A stretch of 64,000 nt of DNA from Leclercia adecarboxylata (GTDB lineage Bacteria; Pseudomonadota; Gammaproteobacteria; Enterobacterales; Enterobacteriaceae). The notes below the pieces were generated by a model that searched no databases, was not told the origin of the DNA, and saw only the letters and a program-made list of their open reading frames with translations. Positions 55,135 to 63,532 of this stretch are shown one piece after another. The position numbers and the translations under genes are program-made. The stretch covers positions 3,038,001 to 3,102,000 of the forward strand of contig LR590464.1 in assembly GCA_901472455.1 (NCBI GenBank), written 5' to 3'. Within the stretch, counting starts at the first letter, position 1, and each line of letters opens with the position of its first letter.

Positions 55135-55638
55135 ATGGCTATCTCGGACATGATTAACAAGCTCAACACGCAAATGAACCTTGAGTTCCAGGCGTCAAAT
55201 CTCTCTTTGCACCTCAGCGAGTGGTGCTCAGAACATCAGCTAACCGGTTCCGCGACCTTTCTGCGCACCCAGGCACAGAGCAACGTCACCCAGATGATGC
55301 GCGTTTTCGATTTTCTGAAAGCGTCTGGCGCCATGCCGGTACTTAAGCCGGTGGAGATGACTGATGAAGACTGTAGCTGCCTGGAAGCGGTTTTCCAGCG
55401 CTCGCTTGAGGAGTATGAACAACGCTGCCTGACGCTGAATCAATTAACGGATGAAGCGCGGAAAATGCAGGACATCTCCACGCTTAACTTCCTGCACGAT
55501 ATTGAAAAAGAACAGCAGCACGATGGGGTATTACTGAAAACCGTTCTCGATGAAATTCGCCAGGCGCATCGCACCGGTTTGGGTCTGGAACAGACCGATC
55601 GTCACCTGCTCAACATTGTTCACTCTCAGCACCACTGA
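55135..55638 (+). CDS. ftnB: Ferritin-like protein FtnB
   Basis: Ferritin-family four-helix protein thought to help reload iron-sulfur clusters after stress. It has 167 residues, as in E. coli. AGGG at 55124-55127 favours ATG 55135 (7 bases) over ATG 55129 (one base). Where FtnA has [11 protein letters not shown], FtnB has [11 protein letters not shown], so ferroxidase-centre glutamate and histidine ligands are missing, a feature of the FtnB subfamily. Confidence 0.92.
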   Translation: MAISDMINKLNTQMNLEFQASNLSLHLSEWCSEHQLTGSATFLRTQAQSNVTQMMRVFDFLKASGAMPVLKPVEMTDEDCSCLEAVFQRSLEEYEQRCLTLNQLTDEARKMQDISTLNFLHDIEKEQQHDGVLLKTVLDEIRQAHRTGLGLEQTDRHLLNIVHSQHH

Positions 55639-55656
55639 TCCTCTGCTTTACGTCAC

Positions 55657-55680
55657 TTACCCGGCCTGCGCCGGGTAATG
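55657..55680 (+). terminator. Likely terminator after ftnB
   Basis: Stem TTACCCGGC / GCCGGGTAA with loop CTGC, followed by TGTTGTTAC. The U-tract is weak, so it may work as a stabilising hairpin instead. Confidence 0.55.
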
Positions 55681-55808
55681 TTGTTACAAGCTTGTAACCA
55701 ACTCCTTGCTTTTATTAATCTTTAACAAATCCGATCTGGCTCCCACCCAATAACCCTACTCCGTGTAATGATTTGCGAAAATTTCATTTTCACAGACGAG
55801 GGATACGC

Positions 55809-57152
55809 ATGATTACCGTTGAATTTATTGTCATTATTGTGTGCCTGTTAATCGGCACCCGGTTCGGAGGGATGGGACTGGGCCTGATCAGCGGCATCGG
55901 CCTATTTATTCTCACTTTTGTCTTTGGGCTTCAGCCCGGTAAACCCCCTGTGGACGTCATGCTGACGATCCTTGCGGTCATTGGTTGCGCCGCCACACTC
56001 CAGACCGCCGGGGGACTGAATGTGATGATGCAGCTTGCCGAACGGCTGCTGCGGCGGCATCCGCAACATATCACCCTGCTCGCCCCTTTCACCACCTGGA
56101 TGCTGACCTTTCTGTGCGGCACAGGCCATGTGGTCTATACCATGTTCCCTATCATTGCCGATATTGCGCTGAAAAAAGGCATCCGCCCAGAGCGCCCGAT
56201 GGCAGTGGCCTCCATTGCTTCGCAGATGGCCATCACCGCCTCGCCGGTGTCGGTTGCCGTCGTCTCGCTGGTGTCAATTCTTGCTGCACAGCACGGCGTC
56301 GGTCAGGCGTTTGGCATTCTGCAGATCCTCGCGATTTCAGTCCCGGCCTCGCTGGCGGGCGTAGCCATTGCCGCGCTCTGGAGCTTACGCCGCGGCAAGG
56401 ATCTGGCCGACGATGAGGCGTTTCAGGCCAGGCTAAAAGATCCTGAACAGCGGAAATTCATTTATGGCAGCACCGACACCTTAATGAATCAGCGTTTCCC
56501 GAAGCAGGCCTACTGGTCAACCTGGATCTTCTTCGCCGGGATTGCCGTGGTGGTACTGCTGGGTGCCCTGCCCGAGCTGCGTCCGGCCTTTGAGGTGAAA
56601 GGCAAGCTGACGGCGCTGTCGATGAACCTGGTGATCCAGATGATGATGCTGATCGCCGGGGCCGTGATGTTAATGGTGTGCAAAGTGAATGCCGCTGCGA
56701 TCTCAAACGGCGCGGTGTTTAAGGCCGGGATGGTGGCGATTTTCTCGGTGTTTGGCGTGGCATGGATGAGCGATACCTTTTTCCAGGCGCATCTGGATGA
56801 ACTGAAGATGGCCCTCGAGGGCGTGGTGAAAAGCCATCCCTGGACCTACGCTATCGTGCTGTTCCTGGTCTCGAAACTGGTCAATAGCCAGGCAGCAGCG
56901 TTGACGGCGGTCGCGCCGATGGGGTTAATGCTGGGGGTTGATCCGAAGATGCTGATTGCCTTCTTCCCGGCGTCGTATGGCTATTTTGTTCTGCCGACCT
57001 ACCCCAGCGACCTCGCCTGCATTGGCTTTGACCGCTCGGGCACCACGCGCATTGGCAGGTTTATCATCAACCACAGCTTTATTATGCCCGGTCTTATCGG
57101 GGTAAGCTGTGCCTGTGCGGTGAGCTATCTGCTGGTGCAAACCTTCATGTAA
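55809..57152 (+). CDS. Anaerobic C4-dicarboxylate antiporter, DcuA/DcuB family
   Basis: Inner-membrane antiporter exchanging fumarate, malate or aspartate for succinate in anaerobic respiration, by family. About 447 residues, largely hydrophobic. It shares blocks with E. coli DcuB: LQPGKPPVDVML, FLCGTGHVVYTMFPII, SKLVNSQAAAL, LPTYPSDLACIGFDRSGTT and INHSFIMPGLIGV. ATG 55809 has GAGGG upstream (55798-55802). It is an extra family member beside whatever dcuA and dcuB the genome has elsewhere, and is inserted between ftnB and yecJ. No clear FNR box was found. Confidence 0.86.
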   Translation: MITVEFIVIIVCLLIGTRFGGMGLGLISGIGLFILTFVFGLQPGKPPVDVMLTILAVIGCAATLQTAGGLNVMMQLAERLLRRHPQHITLLAPFTTWMLTFLCGTGHVVYTMFPIIADIALKKGIRPERPMAVASIASQMAITASPVSVAVVSLVSILAAQHGVGQAFGILQILAISVPASLAGVAIAALWSLRRGKDLADDEAFQARLKDPEQRKFIYGSTDTLMNQRFPKQAYWSTWIFFAGIAVVVLLGALPELRPAFEVKGKLTALSMNLVIQMMMLIAGAVMLMVCKVNAAAISNGAVFKAGMVAIFSVFGVAWMSDTFFQAHLDELKMALEGVVKSHPWTYAIVLFLVSKLVNSQAAALTAVAPMGLMLGVDPKMLIAFFPASYGYFVLPTYPSDLACIGFDRSGTTRIGRFIINHSFIMPGLIGVSCACAVSYLLVQTFM

Positions 57153-57161
57153 CCTGCATTC

Positions 57162-57184
57162 CGGGCGACCCAGGGTCGCCCGTT
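57162..57184. terminator. Hairpin between the dcu-type gene and yecJ
   Basis: CGGGCGACC-CAG-GGTCGCCCG, a perfect 9-bp stem with a weak T-rich tail, between convergent genes. Confidence 0.55.
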
Positions 57185-57232
57185 CACATTATTCTCACAA
57201 AACCATTTCTAAATTCAAAACGTCGGTTTATT

Positions 57233-57484
57233 TTAGTGAGACTCGCCCTGCGGCGTGAACTTCAGTTCAATCAGCGCAATGGCTTTCTGGATGGCGCGCA
57301 GCGTGACAGGGTCGGCTGACGCGGGATTGCTGGCGAAATCGATATTTTTGAGCTGGCTGGACATCTTCTCGCGCACCTCAGCCGGGGCGAGGATTTCAAT
57401 CACATCAAGGATTTGTTTGATAACCAGCTGACACGCAACAACGTCAGAGATCAGTTCCTGGTCGGCACTCAGGTTTTGAGACAT
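57233..57484 (-). CDS. yecJ: YecJ, DUF2766 protein
   Basis: Small conserved enterobacterial protein of unknown function. It has 83 residues, E. coli length, intact, helical in outline ([20 protein letters not shown]...[15 protein letters not shown]). ATG 57484 (MSQNLS) has AGGAGAAG just upstream; the frame is open to 57550 but that part is not conserved. Confidence 0.92.
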   Translation of the reverse strand: MSQNLSADQELISDVVACQLVIKQILDVIEILAPAEVREKMSSQLKNIDFASNPASADPVTLRAIQKAIALIELKFTPQGESH

Positions 57485-57550
57485 AGGCTTCTCCTGTTTG
57501 AAAGGCCGCCATAGTAGCAAAACGCCCGCCCTGATGCGGCCTGCAGGCAT

Positions 57551-57577
57551 AAAAAAACCTGCCGAAGCAGGTTTTTT
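57551..57577 (-). terminator. Terminator of azuC / AzuCR RNA
   Basis: Stem AAACCTGC / GCAGGTTT with loop TTCG or CGAA, flanked by A and T runs. On minus it follows the azuC stop directly. Confidence 0.85.
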
Positions 57578-57578
57578 A

Positions 57579-57662
57579 TCAGAACATCGCGCCTGGCGGT
57601 ACGTCCTTGAAGGTCTTGCAGTAGGATTCGAACATGCTTTTCAGGATTTTGCGCAATTTCAT
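57579..57662 (-). CDS. azuC: AzuC small protein / AzuCR dual-function RNA
   Basis: A 27-residue amphipathic protein, starting [11 protein letters not shown] and ending PPGAMF, very close to E. coli AzuC (28 residues, ending PPGNMFR). In E. coli it associates with the inner membrane and binds glycerol-3-phosphate dehydrogenase GlpD, while the same RNA (AzuCR) also acts as an sRNA. GGAG at 57669-57672 is the ribosome site. A terminator follows, and a CRP site lies upstream, in the place where yecJ is followed by azuC in E. coli. Confidence 0.9.
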   Translation of the reverse strand: MKLRKILKSMFESYCKTFKDVPPGAMF

Positions 57663-57744
57663 TGTTTTACTCCGGCTCTTTGTTATGCAGGTGTTATCGT
57701 TGATGTGCCTATAATATGACCGCCATCACAAAAATCAATGATTT

Positions 57745-57760
57745 TGTGATATTCATCACG
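57745..57760. promoter_or_regulatory. CRP site upstream of azuC
   Basis: TGTGATATTCATCACG is TGTGA-N6-TCACG. On minus a -10-like TATTAT lies at 57711-57716, placing the site near -48. A second, weaker half-matching site (TGTGATGGCGGTCATA on minus) overlaps 57715-57730. Confidence 0.7.
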
Positions 57761-57874
57761 GCGGTTTATTTAAAATAAAACAGTATTCCTGTTAAAAATA
57801 AAATCAAATCAGGCAATTAGCAGCGTGCTTGTTCCTGTAAATTTTTAAAAAAATTTTGAAGTAGCAGAGGAAAA

Positions 57875-59296
57875 ATGGACCGAAAACATCTCCGGTAAAG
57901 CGGCCAGCGGGATCTCCCCCGCTGCGCTGTTAGTCGCGGGCGCGTTCTTTATGGAGTTTCTCGATGGCACGGTGATCGCCACCGCGCTGCCCGATATGGC
58001 GAAAAGCTTTGGCGTGCAGGCGGTGGATCTCAATATCGGGATCAGCGCATATCTCATCCACCCTGGCGGTGTTGATCCCGGCCAGCGGCTGGATCGCCGA
58101 CCGGTTTGGCGCGCGCAAAGTCTTTACCCTGGCGCTGGCGATATTCACCCTCGCCTCGGTGCTGTGCGGCCTCGCCACCAGCGTCGATCAGTTCGTCGCC
58201 ATGCGCGTGTTGCAGGGAATGGGGGGCGCGCTGATGGTGCCGGTTGGCCGACTGGCGGTGCTACGCCACACCCCCGAAGCATCTGCTGATCACTGCCATC
58301 GCCACTTTGACCTGGCCCGCGCTGGTGGCTCCCATTATCGCCCGCCGCTGGCGGGTTTATCACCAGCTATGCCAACTGGCGCTGGATCTTCTTTATTAAC
58401 GTGCCGCTGGGGCTGATTGCCATCGTGCTGGCGCTGCGCATTATCCCGATATCAGTGAAGAGACCCGCCGTCCGTTCGATACCCCGGGCTTTATCGCCAC
58501 CTCGGTGGCAATGGTCAGCCTGGTCTGCGCCATGGAGATGATGGGGCGCAGCAGGTGAATACCACGCTGACCCTTGCTCTGGTGGCGACGGGCGTGGTCA
58601 CTTTGATGTATGCGCTGCGGCATTTCAGGCCGCGCCCCGGTGGCCGATGATCCGCCTCGATGCCCTCCAGGTGCCCACCTTTCGCGTGACCCATGTACGG
58701 CGGCTCGCTGTTTCGCGCCTCCATCAGCGCCGTCCCTTTTTTGCTGCCGCTGCTGTTCCAGGTGGGATTCGGCATGGATGCGTTCCACTCCGGTTTGCTG
58801 GTGCTGGCGGTGTTTGTCGGTAACCTGACCATTAAACCGGCGACCACCCCTCTGCTGCGTGGGCTGGGGTTTAAAAAACTGCTGCTGATCAACGGCGCGC
58901 TGAACGTACTGGCTCTGCTGGCCTGTGCGTTCCTGACGCCGCAGACCCCGGTGTGGGTCATTATGCTGGTGCTCTATCTGGGTGGCGTGTTTCGTTCCAT
59001 ACAGTTTACCGCCATTAGCACCCTCGCCTTTGCCGACGTCCCTTCCCCGCAGATGAGCTATGCCAACACCCTGTTCTCTACTGCCACTCAGCTGGCGTGG
59101 GGCTGGGGATCACCCTTGGTGCTATCGGGATCCGTATTGGCGAACTGTGCAAGCGAGATGCTGGGCTGGAAGCGCTACCGGGATCAGCTTCCGGCTGGCC
59201 TTTGTGGCGATTGCGCTGGTCTGTCTGCTGGGGATGTTCGATACCCTGCGGCTGGTGAAAGATGCCGGCAGCGCGGTATCCAGCAAGCGGGCATAA
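57875..59296 (+). CDS. DHA2-family MFS drug:proton antiporter-like transporter (ten or more frameshifts)
   Basis: Inner-membrane transporter of the EmrB/QacA (DHA2, 14-helix) type, resembling E. coli HsrA (YieO). Motif blocks in different frames: [79 protein letters not shown]. Start ATG 57875 with AGAGG before it; an extra G at 57877-57878 already breaks codon 2. Breaks follow near 58061, 58280, 58340, 58365, 58450, 58553, 58632, 58691, 59100 and 59190. Span fits about 470 residues. The damage may be sequence error or true decay. Confidence 0.72.
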
Positions 59297-59297
59297 A

Positions 59298-59324
59298 AAA
59301 AGCCAGCGTAAGCTGGCTTTTCCT
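59298..59324. terminator. Bidirectional terminator
   Basis: AAAAGCCAGC-GTAA-GCTGGCTTTT, flanked by A and T runs, between the convergent MFS and RpiB-like genes. Confidence 0.8.
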
Positions 59325-59336
59325 GGCGTTGGCAAC

Positions 59337-59975
59337 TTAGCCGATAATACCGCGGACAAAAGCTTCGATCTCTTTATCCTGGCAGTTCTCGAAGAAGCAC
59401 TGCTGGAAACGCTGGCCGGTTACTGCCGTTTTGACCAGCTCTGGATCGATAGCGCGCAGGGTATCGAGATAGTTCTCTTTAACAACCGCGGCTTTCACTT
59501 GATTCAGAATACCGGCGTTGCGAACCTGAGGCTCTTTACGCTCTGGCGGATAACCTTCGCCGTTACGGCCAGTGAAGGCTTTTTCAAAGATGAAGCGAAC
59601 GTTCAGCTCTGCGCCCCAGCCGAAGCCTTTGGCGAATGGCAGGGACAGCGCGTTACCGTTGTTGATCTGGGCGAACAGGAAGGCATCCGCTGGATCGATG
59701 CAGTAGCCACACACCACGCCCGGGTGAATGTTCAGGGACATCAGCGCGCCCTGGCCTGTGCCGCAACCGGTCACAACGAAATCAACCGCTTTCGAGTTCA
59801 GCAGAATGCTCGCCATGATCCCCAGATGGATGTAGGTCAGGTGGTGATCGTTTTCGTCGCTCATCCCAACGTTGTAGACCGGGAAACCTTTCTCTTCAGC
59901 AACGGCGTTCAATTCCTTGAGGATGATGGCGTTTTTTGGCGCCTGGCTGTTTTCCATCATCAATGCAATTTTCAT
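59337..59975 (-). CDS. RpiB/LacAB-family sugar-phosphate isomerase
   Basis: Probable cytoplasmic aldose-ketose sugar-phosphate isomerase; the substrate is not evident. It has 212 residues, longer than canonical RpiB (about 150) through a C-terminal extension after FTGRNGEGYPPERKEP. The RpiB active-site Cys loop is VVTGCGTGQGALM. ATG 59975 (MKIALMMENS) has GGAGACGAAG upstream; the 10-codon extension to 60005 is not family-like. It stands alone, facing the MFS gene. Intact, so it contrasts with its damaged neighbour. Confidence 0.83.
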   Translation of the reverse strand: MKIALMMENSQAPKNAIILKELNAVAEEKGFPVYNVGMSDENDHHLTYIHLGIMASILLNSKAVDFVVTGCGTGQGALMSLNIHPGVVCGYCIDPADAFLFAQINNGNALSLPFAKGFGWGAELNVRFIFEKAFTGRNGEGYPPERKEPQVRNAGILNQVKAAVVKENYLDTLRAIDPELVKTAVTGQRFQQCFFENCQDKEIEAFVRGIIG

Positions 59976-60270
59976 TCTTCGTCTCCTGAATGCGATGCGG
60001 GGCACCCCGCTGTGAATAGCTTACCTGTCCAACCTTACTACTAAGCAAACACACTTTCAAATTAAGTGAAAAATAGTTTCAAAAAACAAAGATGCGCTCA
60101 CAATTTTGTGCTCAGAAGCGTTTTAACCACCGACCGATGGGCGGATGGCATAGAATTGAAAGAGCCGGGGGGTCGTGGCAAAGAGAAGGGGCAGAACAGG
60201 CGTTTAATCCTGGCATTGCGGCACACGTCTGGCGGTAGTATAGATTATTTCAACGCATTCAGAGTGTTCT

Positions 60271-60606
60271 ATGAAGAGATTATGCACTGGCGGCCTGCTC
60301 CTGTTGCTGGCGGGCTGTAGCGTTACCCGGCAAGCAGAGGTCAGCAGCGTCGATGTCACCTCAGGCGTCGTCATGCTCAATTACGATCAGGCCATGTTGC
60401 AGAACGCCCGCTATGACGATTACGTTACCAGCGGCACGGCGACCCGTGAATGCCAGGCGATGGGATACAGCACGGCCATGGCTTACGGCCAGCCAGTCAA
60501 AACCTGTAGCCTCATCAGCGGCTCGCTGTGCCTTAATGAAACCATGACCATTCAGTATCAGTGTCATGGCTATGCCCCCCGGCCCATCGTTACCACCTAT
60601 TATTAA
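60271..60606 (+). CDS. yecR: YecR-like lipoprotein
   Basis: Predicted outer-membrane lipoprotein of 111 residues; in E. coli yecR belongs to the FlhDC/FliA regulon but its role is unknown. Lipobox LLAGC with the acylated Cys at residue 16. The mature part keeps NYDQAMLQNARYD and LCLNE with four further cysteines. The 295-bp gap upstream contains no clear sigma-28 promoter. Position next to ftnA matches E. coli. Confidence 0.85.
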   Translation: MKRLCTGGLLLLLAGCSVTRQAEVSSVDVTSGVVMLNYDQAMLQNARYDDYVTSGTATRECQAMGYSTAMAYGQPVKTCSLISGSLCLNETMTIQYQCHGYAPRPIVTTYY

Positions 60607-60611
60607 TTCCG

Positions 60612-60633
60612 TTGCCAGCGATCTCGCTGGCAA
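60612..60633. terminator. Hairpin after yecR
   Basis: TTGCCAGCGA-TC-TCGCTGGCAA, a 10-bp perfect inverted repeat followed by TAATAT; probably a terminator with a poor U-tract. Confidence 0.5.
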
Positions 60634-60812
60634 TAATATGTTTAAACACGAAACAGAATAATTCTCATTAATAATGTTGAATTACCCGCAATGCGTTTTA
60701 TTCCCATTCGTATTGTGATTAATTAAATAATAATTTTACTTTTGCAAATATATAAATAACAAATTATAGTGTCGCTCTCGTTGGCCAGTGAATAATAAAA
60801 CGGAGCTACACC

Positions 60813-61310
60813 ATGCTTAAAACCGAAATGATCGACAAGCTCAATGAGCAAATGAATCTGGAACTTTATTCCTCCCTGCTCTATCAACAGATGAGCGCCT
60901 GGTGTAGCTATCACAGTTTTGAAGGCGCAGCGGCATTTATGCGCCGTCACGCGCAGGAAGAGATGACCCACATGCAGCGTCTCTTTGATTATCTTACCGA
61001 TACCGGCAGCCTGCCGCGCATTACCCCGGTGGCATCGCCCTTTGCAGAGTACGCATCGCTGGACGAACTGTTCCGCGCCACCTACGAGCACGAGCAGCTG
61101 ATCACCCAGAAAATTAACGAACTGGTTCATGCGGCCATGACCAGCCAGGATTACGGCACCTTTAATTTCCTGCAATGGTATGTGGCAGAACAGCACGAAG
61201 AAGAGAAGCTGTTTAAATCTGTTCTCGATAAATTGTCGCTGGCCGGGAAATCAGGTGAAGGGCTGTACTTTATTGATAAAGAGCTGTCTACACTCGATGC
61301 ACAAAATTAA
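60813..61310 (+). CDS. ftnA: Bacterial non-heme ferritin FtnA
   Basis: 24-mer iron-storage protein that oxidises Fe(II) and stores Fe(III). It has 165 residues, E. coli length, intact. Ferroxidase ligands are visible: Glu in MNLELYSS, Glu-Glu and His in [10 protein letters not shown], Glu in YEHEQLIT, and Gln/Glu near AEQHEEE. GGAG at 60801-60804 precedes ATG 60813. Confidence 0.96.
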   Translation: MLKTEMIDKLNEQMNLELYSSLLYQQMSAWCSYHSFEGAAAFMRRHAQEEMTHMQRLFDYLTDTGSLPRITPVASPFAEYASLDELFRATYEHEQLITQKINELVHAAMTSQDYGTFNFLQWYVAEQHEEEKLFKSVLDKLSLAGKSGEGLYFIDKELSTLDAQN

Positions 61311-61317
61311 TATTACA

Positions 61318-61337
61318 GCGGCGCCTTCTGGCGCCGC
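61318..61337. terminator. Terminator shared by ftnA and yecH
   Basis: GCGGCGCC-TTCT-GGCGCCGC followed by GTTATTATT, between the two convergent stops. Confidence 0.7.
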
Positions 61338-61344
61338 GTTATTA

Positions 61345-61584
61345 TTAGTGGCGACAAATTTTACTTTCGTGCGTTGAAAAGCCCGCCGCTGACGGAATAA
61401 ATTTCCCGCGTGCGGCCAGAAATGCCACCAGCTCTGCCGCCGTCATGTCCGACGCCGAACAGGTGTGAAAACGCGCCGCCTCGCCAAACCGTGCGGTGAT
61501 GGCCGCCACCAGACTCTCTTCGGTGTACTCTTCACCGGAATCAATCATCATCGTCAGCACGTCGTGCCCGTGAATGGATGTCAT
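61345..61584 (-). CDS. yecH: YecH, DUF2492 family protein
   Basis: Small conserved protein of unknown function, possibly metal-binding because of conserved His and Cys (SIHGHDVL, FHTCSA, KICRH). It has 79 residues, E. coli length, intact. ATG 61584 has GGAGG at 61590-61594. The frame is open to 61668, but that extension is not conserved. 67 bp after a hypothetical gene on the same strand. Confidence 0.9.
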   Translation of the reverse strand: MTSIHGHDVLTMMIDSGEEYTEESLVAAITARFGEAARFHTCSASDMTAAELVAFLAARGKFIPSAAGFSTHESKICRH

Positions 61585-61651
61585 AAAGCCTCCAGAATAA
61601 AAGGCGCAGCCTACCCCTTTGCTCCCCTGCCCGCCTTGCGCTGGCGCAGGT

Positions 61652-61993
61652 TTACATGCAGCCCGCACAGCTGGTGCAGCGCCAGTCCTGTTTATTGACT
61701 GCCTGATAAAACTGGCGATAGCTGTCGGTTTCCAGCGGGATGGCGTGATCGAAAAAGAGATCGGTCAGCCAGTCGACGTTGTCGATAATCCAGTCGTCTT
61801 CCGGTAAGCCCTGGGCAAAGGTTTCATCCTCGGGATCAATAATCGAGTAAATCGCCCAGGTCCCCATATCCTTTTCCTGCCGCGCCTCCGGCAAGGTTAC
61901 GGCCTGCCCCTGCCAGGTGATGATCCAGTGTCCATGACACAATAAATTGCCTGAGCGACTCCATGTTGCACAAAAGGGGTTTTCGCCGGTCAT
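61652..61993 (-). CDS. Hypothetical acidic protein with Cys-rich tail
   Basis: 113 residues, not recognised. The start ATG 61993 has GTGAGA 8 bases upstream. The first third has a CHGHWIITWQGQ block; the middle is strongly acidic and aromatic (DPEDETF, EDDWIIDNVDW). The C-terminus ends CTSCAGCM, a CxxCxxC arrangement that could bind a metal or be redox-active. Codon usage looks like its neighbours. It precedes yecH on the same strand and may be cotranscribed. No signal peptide or membrane helix. Confidence 0.6.
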   Translation of the reverse strand: MTGENPFCATWSRSGNLLCHGHWIITWQGQAVTLPEARQEKDMGTWAIYSIIDPEDETFAQGLPEDDWIIDNVDWLTDLFFDHAIPLETDSYRQFYQAVNKQDWRCTSCAGCM

Positions 61994-62133
61994 CGCGATC
62001 TCACTTTTTTTGATTATTTATAAGAAACGTTTACGTTACGCCTGATTATCGAACGAAAACATTGCCCTTATGTAGTAGGCGAATACCCCCACTTTCATGG
62101 GCATACGACCAGGCCATCGAAGCCATCAACTTC

Positions 62134-62151
62134 CGTAAAGATGGATTTACA
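62134..62151. promoter_or_regulatory. TyrR strong box of tyrP
   Basis: CGTAAA-GATGGA-TTTACA matches the TyrR box TGTAAA-N6-TTTACA in 11 of 12 fixed positions. Confidence 0.85.
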
Positions 62152-62156
62152 GCTGT

Positions 62157-62174
62157 TGTAACGCCGGTTTGACG
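62157..62174. promoter_or_regulatory. TyrR weak box of tyrP
   Basis: TGTAAC-GCCGGT-TTGACG matches 9 of 12 positions, begins 5 bp after the strong box and overlaps the -35. Strong plus adjacent weak boxes are the E. coli tyrP arrangement, allowing repression with tyrosine and activation with phenylalanine. Confidence 0.75.
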
Positions 62175-62197
62175 ACGCTGCATTTTTCCCTTACGCT
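62169..62197 (+). promoter_or_regulatory. tyrP promoter
   Basis: TTGACG (62169-62174), 17-bp spacer, TACGCT (62192-62197), ending 45 bp before the tyrP GTG start. Confidence 0.65.
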
Positions 62198-62242
62198 GCG
62201 CGGCAGATTTTGTCGCGATAGTGCAAGGCCGTAGAGGAAAAC

Positions 62243-63453
62243 GTGAAGAACAGAACGCTGGGAAGTATTTTTATCGTCGCCGGAACGACGATTGGCGCAG
62301 GAATGCTGGCGATGCCGCTGGCCGCAGCGGGCGTCGGGTTTGGCGTGACGCTGGTATTGTTAGGCGTGCTCTGGGCGCTGATGTGTTACACCGCCCTGCT
62401 GCTGCTTGAAGTGTATCAGCACGTTCCCGCCGATACCGGGCTGGGAACTCTGGCCGGGCGCTATCTGGGCCGCTTCGGCCATTGGATCACCGGATTCAGC
62501 ATGATGTTCCTGATGTATGCCCTGACTGCGGCCTATATCAGCGGCGCGGGCGAGCTTATCGCCTCCAGCATTAACGACTGGTTTAACGCGGATATTTCAC
62601 CGACCACCGGGGTGATCTTCTTTACCCTGATCGGCGGGGCGTGATATGCGTGGGCACCTCACTGGTGGATCTGTTCAACCGTTTCCTGTTCTCGGCAAAA
62701 ATCCTCTTCCTGGTGGTGATGCTGGTGCTGCTGGCACCGCACATTCATAAGGTCAACTTACTGACCCTGCCGCTGGAGAAAGGGCTGGCGCTGTCGGCTA
62801 TTCCGGTCATTTTTACCTCGTTTGGCTTCCACGGTAGCGTGCCGAGTATTGTCAGCTATATGAATGGCAACGTGCGCAAGCTGCGCTGGATCTTCATCAC
62901 CGGCAGCGCTATTCCGCTGGTGGCGTATATCTTCTGGCAGATGGTGACCCTGGGCAGCATCAACTCGTCCACCTTTATGGGGATGCTGGCCAGCCATACC
63001 GGTCTGAACGGACTGCTACAGGCCCTGCGGGAAGTGGTTGCCTCGCCGCATGTGGAGCTGGCGGTGCATCTGTTTGCAGATCTCGCCCTGGCGACGTCGT
63101 TCCTTGGCGTGGCGCTGGGCCTGTTTGATTACCTTGCCGACCTGTTCCAGCGCAGCCGCACTGTTAGCGGGCGTTTACAGACCGGGGCGATCACCTTCCT
63201 GCCACCGCTGGCTTTCGCTCTGTTCTATCCGCGCGGGTTTGTGATGGCGCTGGGGTATGCGGGTGTGGCGTTGGCGGTGCTGGCGCTGCTGCTGCCGTCG
63301 CTGCTGGTCTGGCAGAGCCGTAAGCACCATGCCACGGGCGACTACCGGGTACCTGGCGGCAAACCGGCGCTGTGCCTGGTCTTCGCCTGCGGGATAGCGA
63401 TAATTCTGGTGCAGTTCGGGATTGCGGCGGGGCTGCTGCCGGAAGTGGGATAA
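62243..63453 (+). CDS. tyrP: Tyrosine-specific transporter TyrP (one frameshift)
   Basis: Inner-membrane proton symporter for tyrosine, HAAAP family with about 11 helices. It starts at GTG 62243 ([21 protein letters not shown]) with GAGG upstream. A missing G near 62638 in GGCGGGG (before [15 protein letters not shown]) breaks it. Corrected length is 403 residues, the E. coli length, ending AAGLLPEVG. Two TyrR boxes precede it. Confidence 0.95.
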
Positions 63454-63466
63454 TAAACGCAGTAAC

Positions 63467-63528
63467 GCCGGGAGGTGCTGTGCTTACCCGGCCTATCGTA
63501 GGCCCAGGCAAGCGCAGCGCCGCCGGAT
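63467..63528. repeat. REP-type palindromic repeat
   Basis: Units GCCGGGAGG...TACCCGGC (63467-63492) and GCCCAGGCAAGCG...CGCCGCCGGAT (63502-63528) lie between the convergent tyrP and yecA. Confidence 0.65.
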
Positions 63529-63532
63529 ATGA

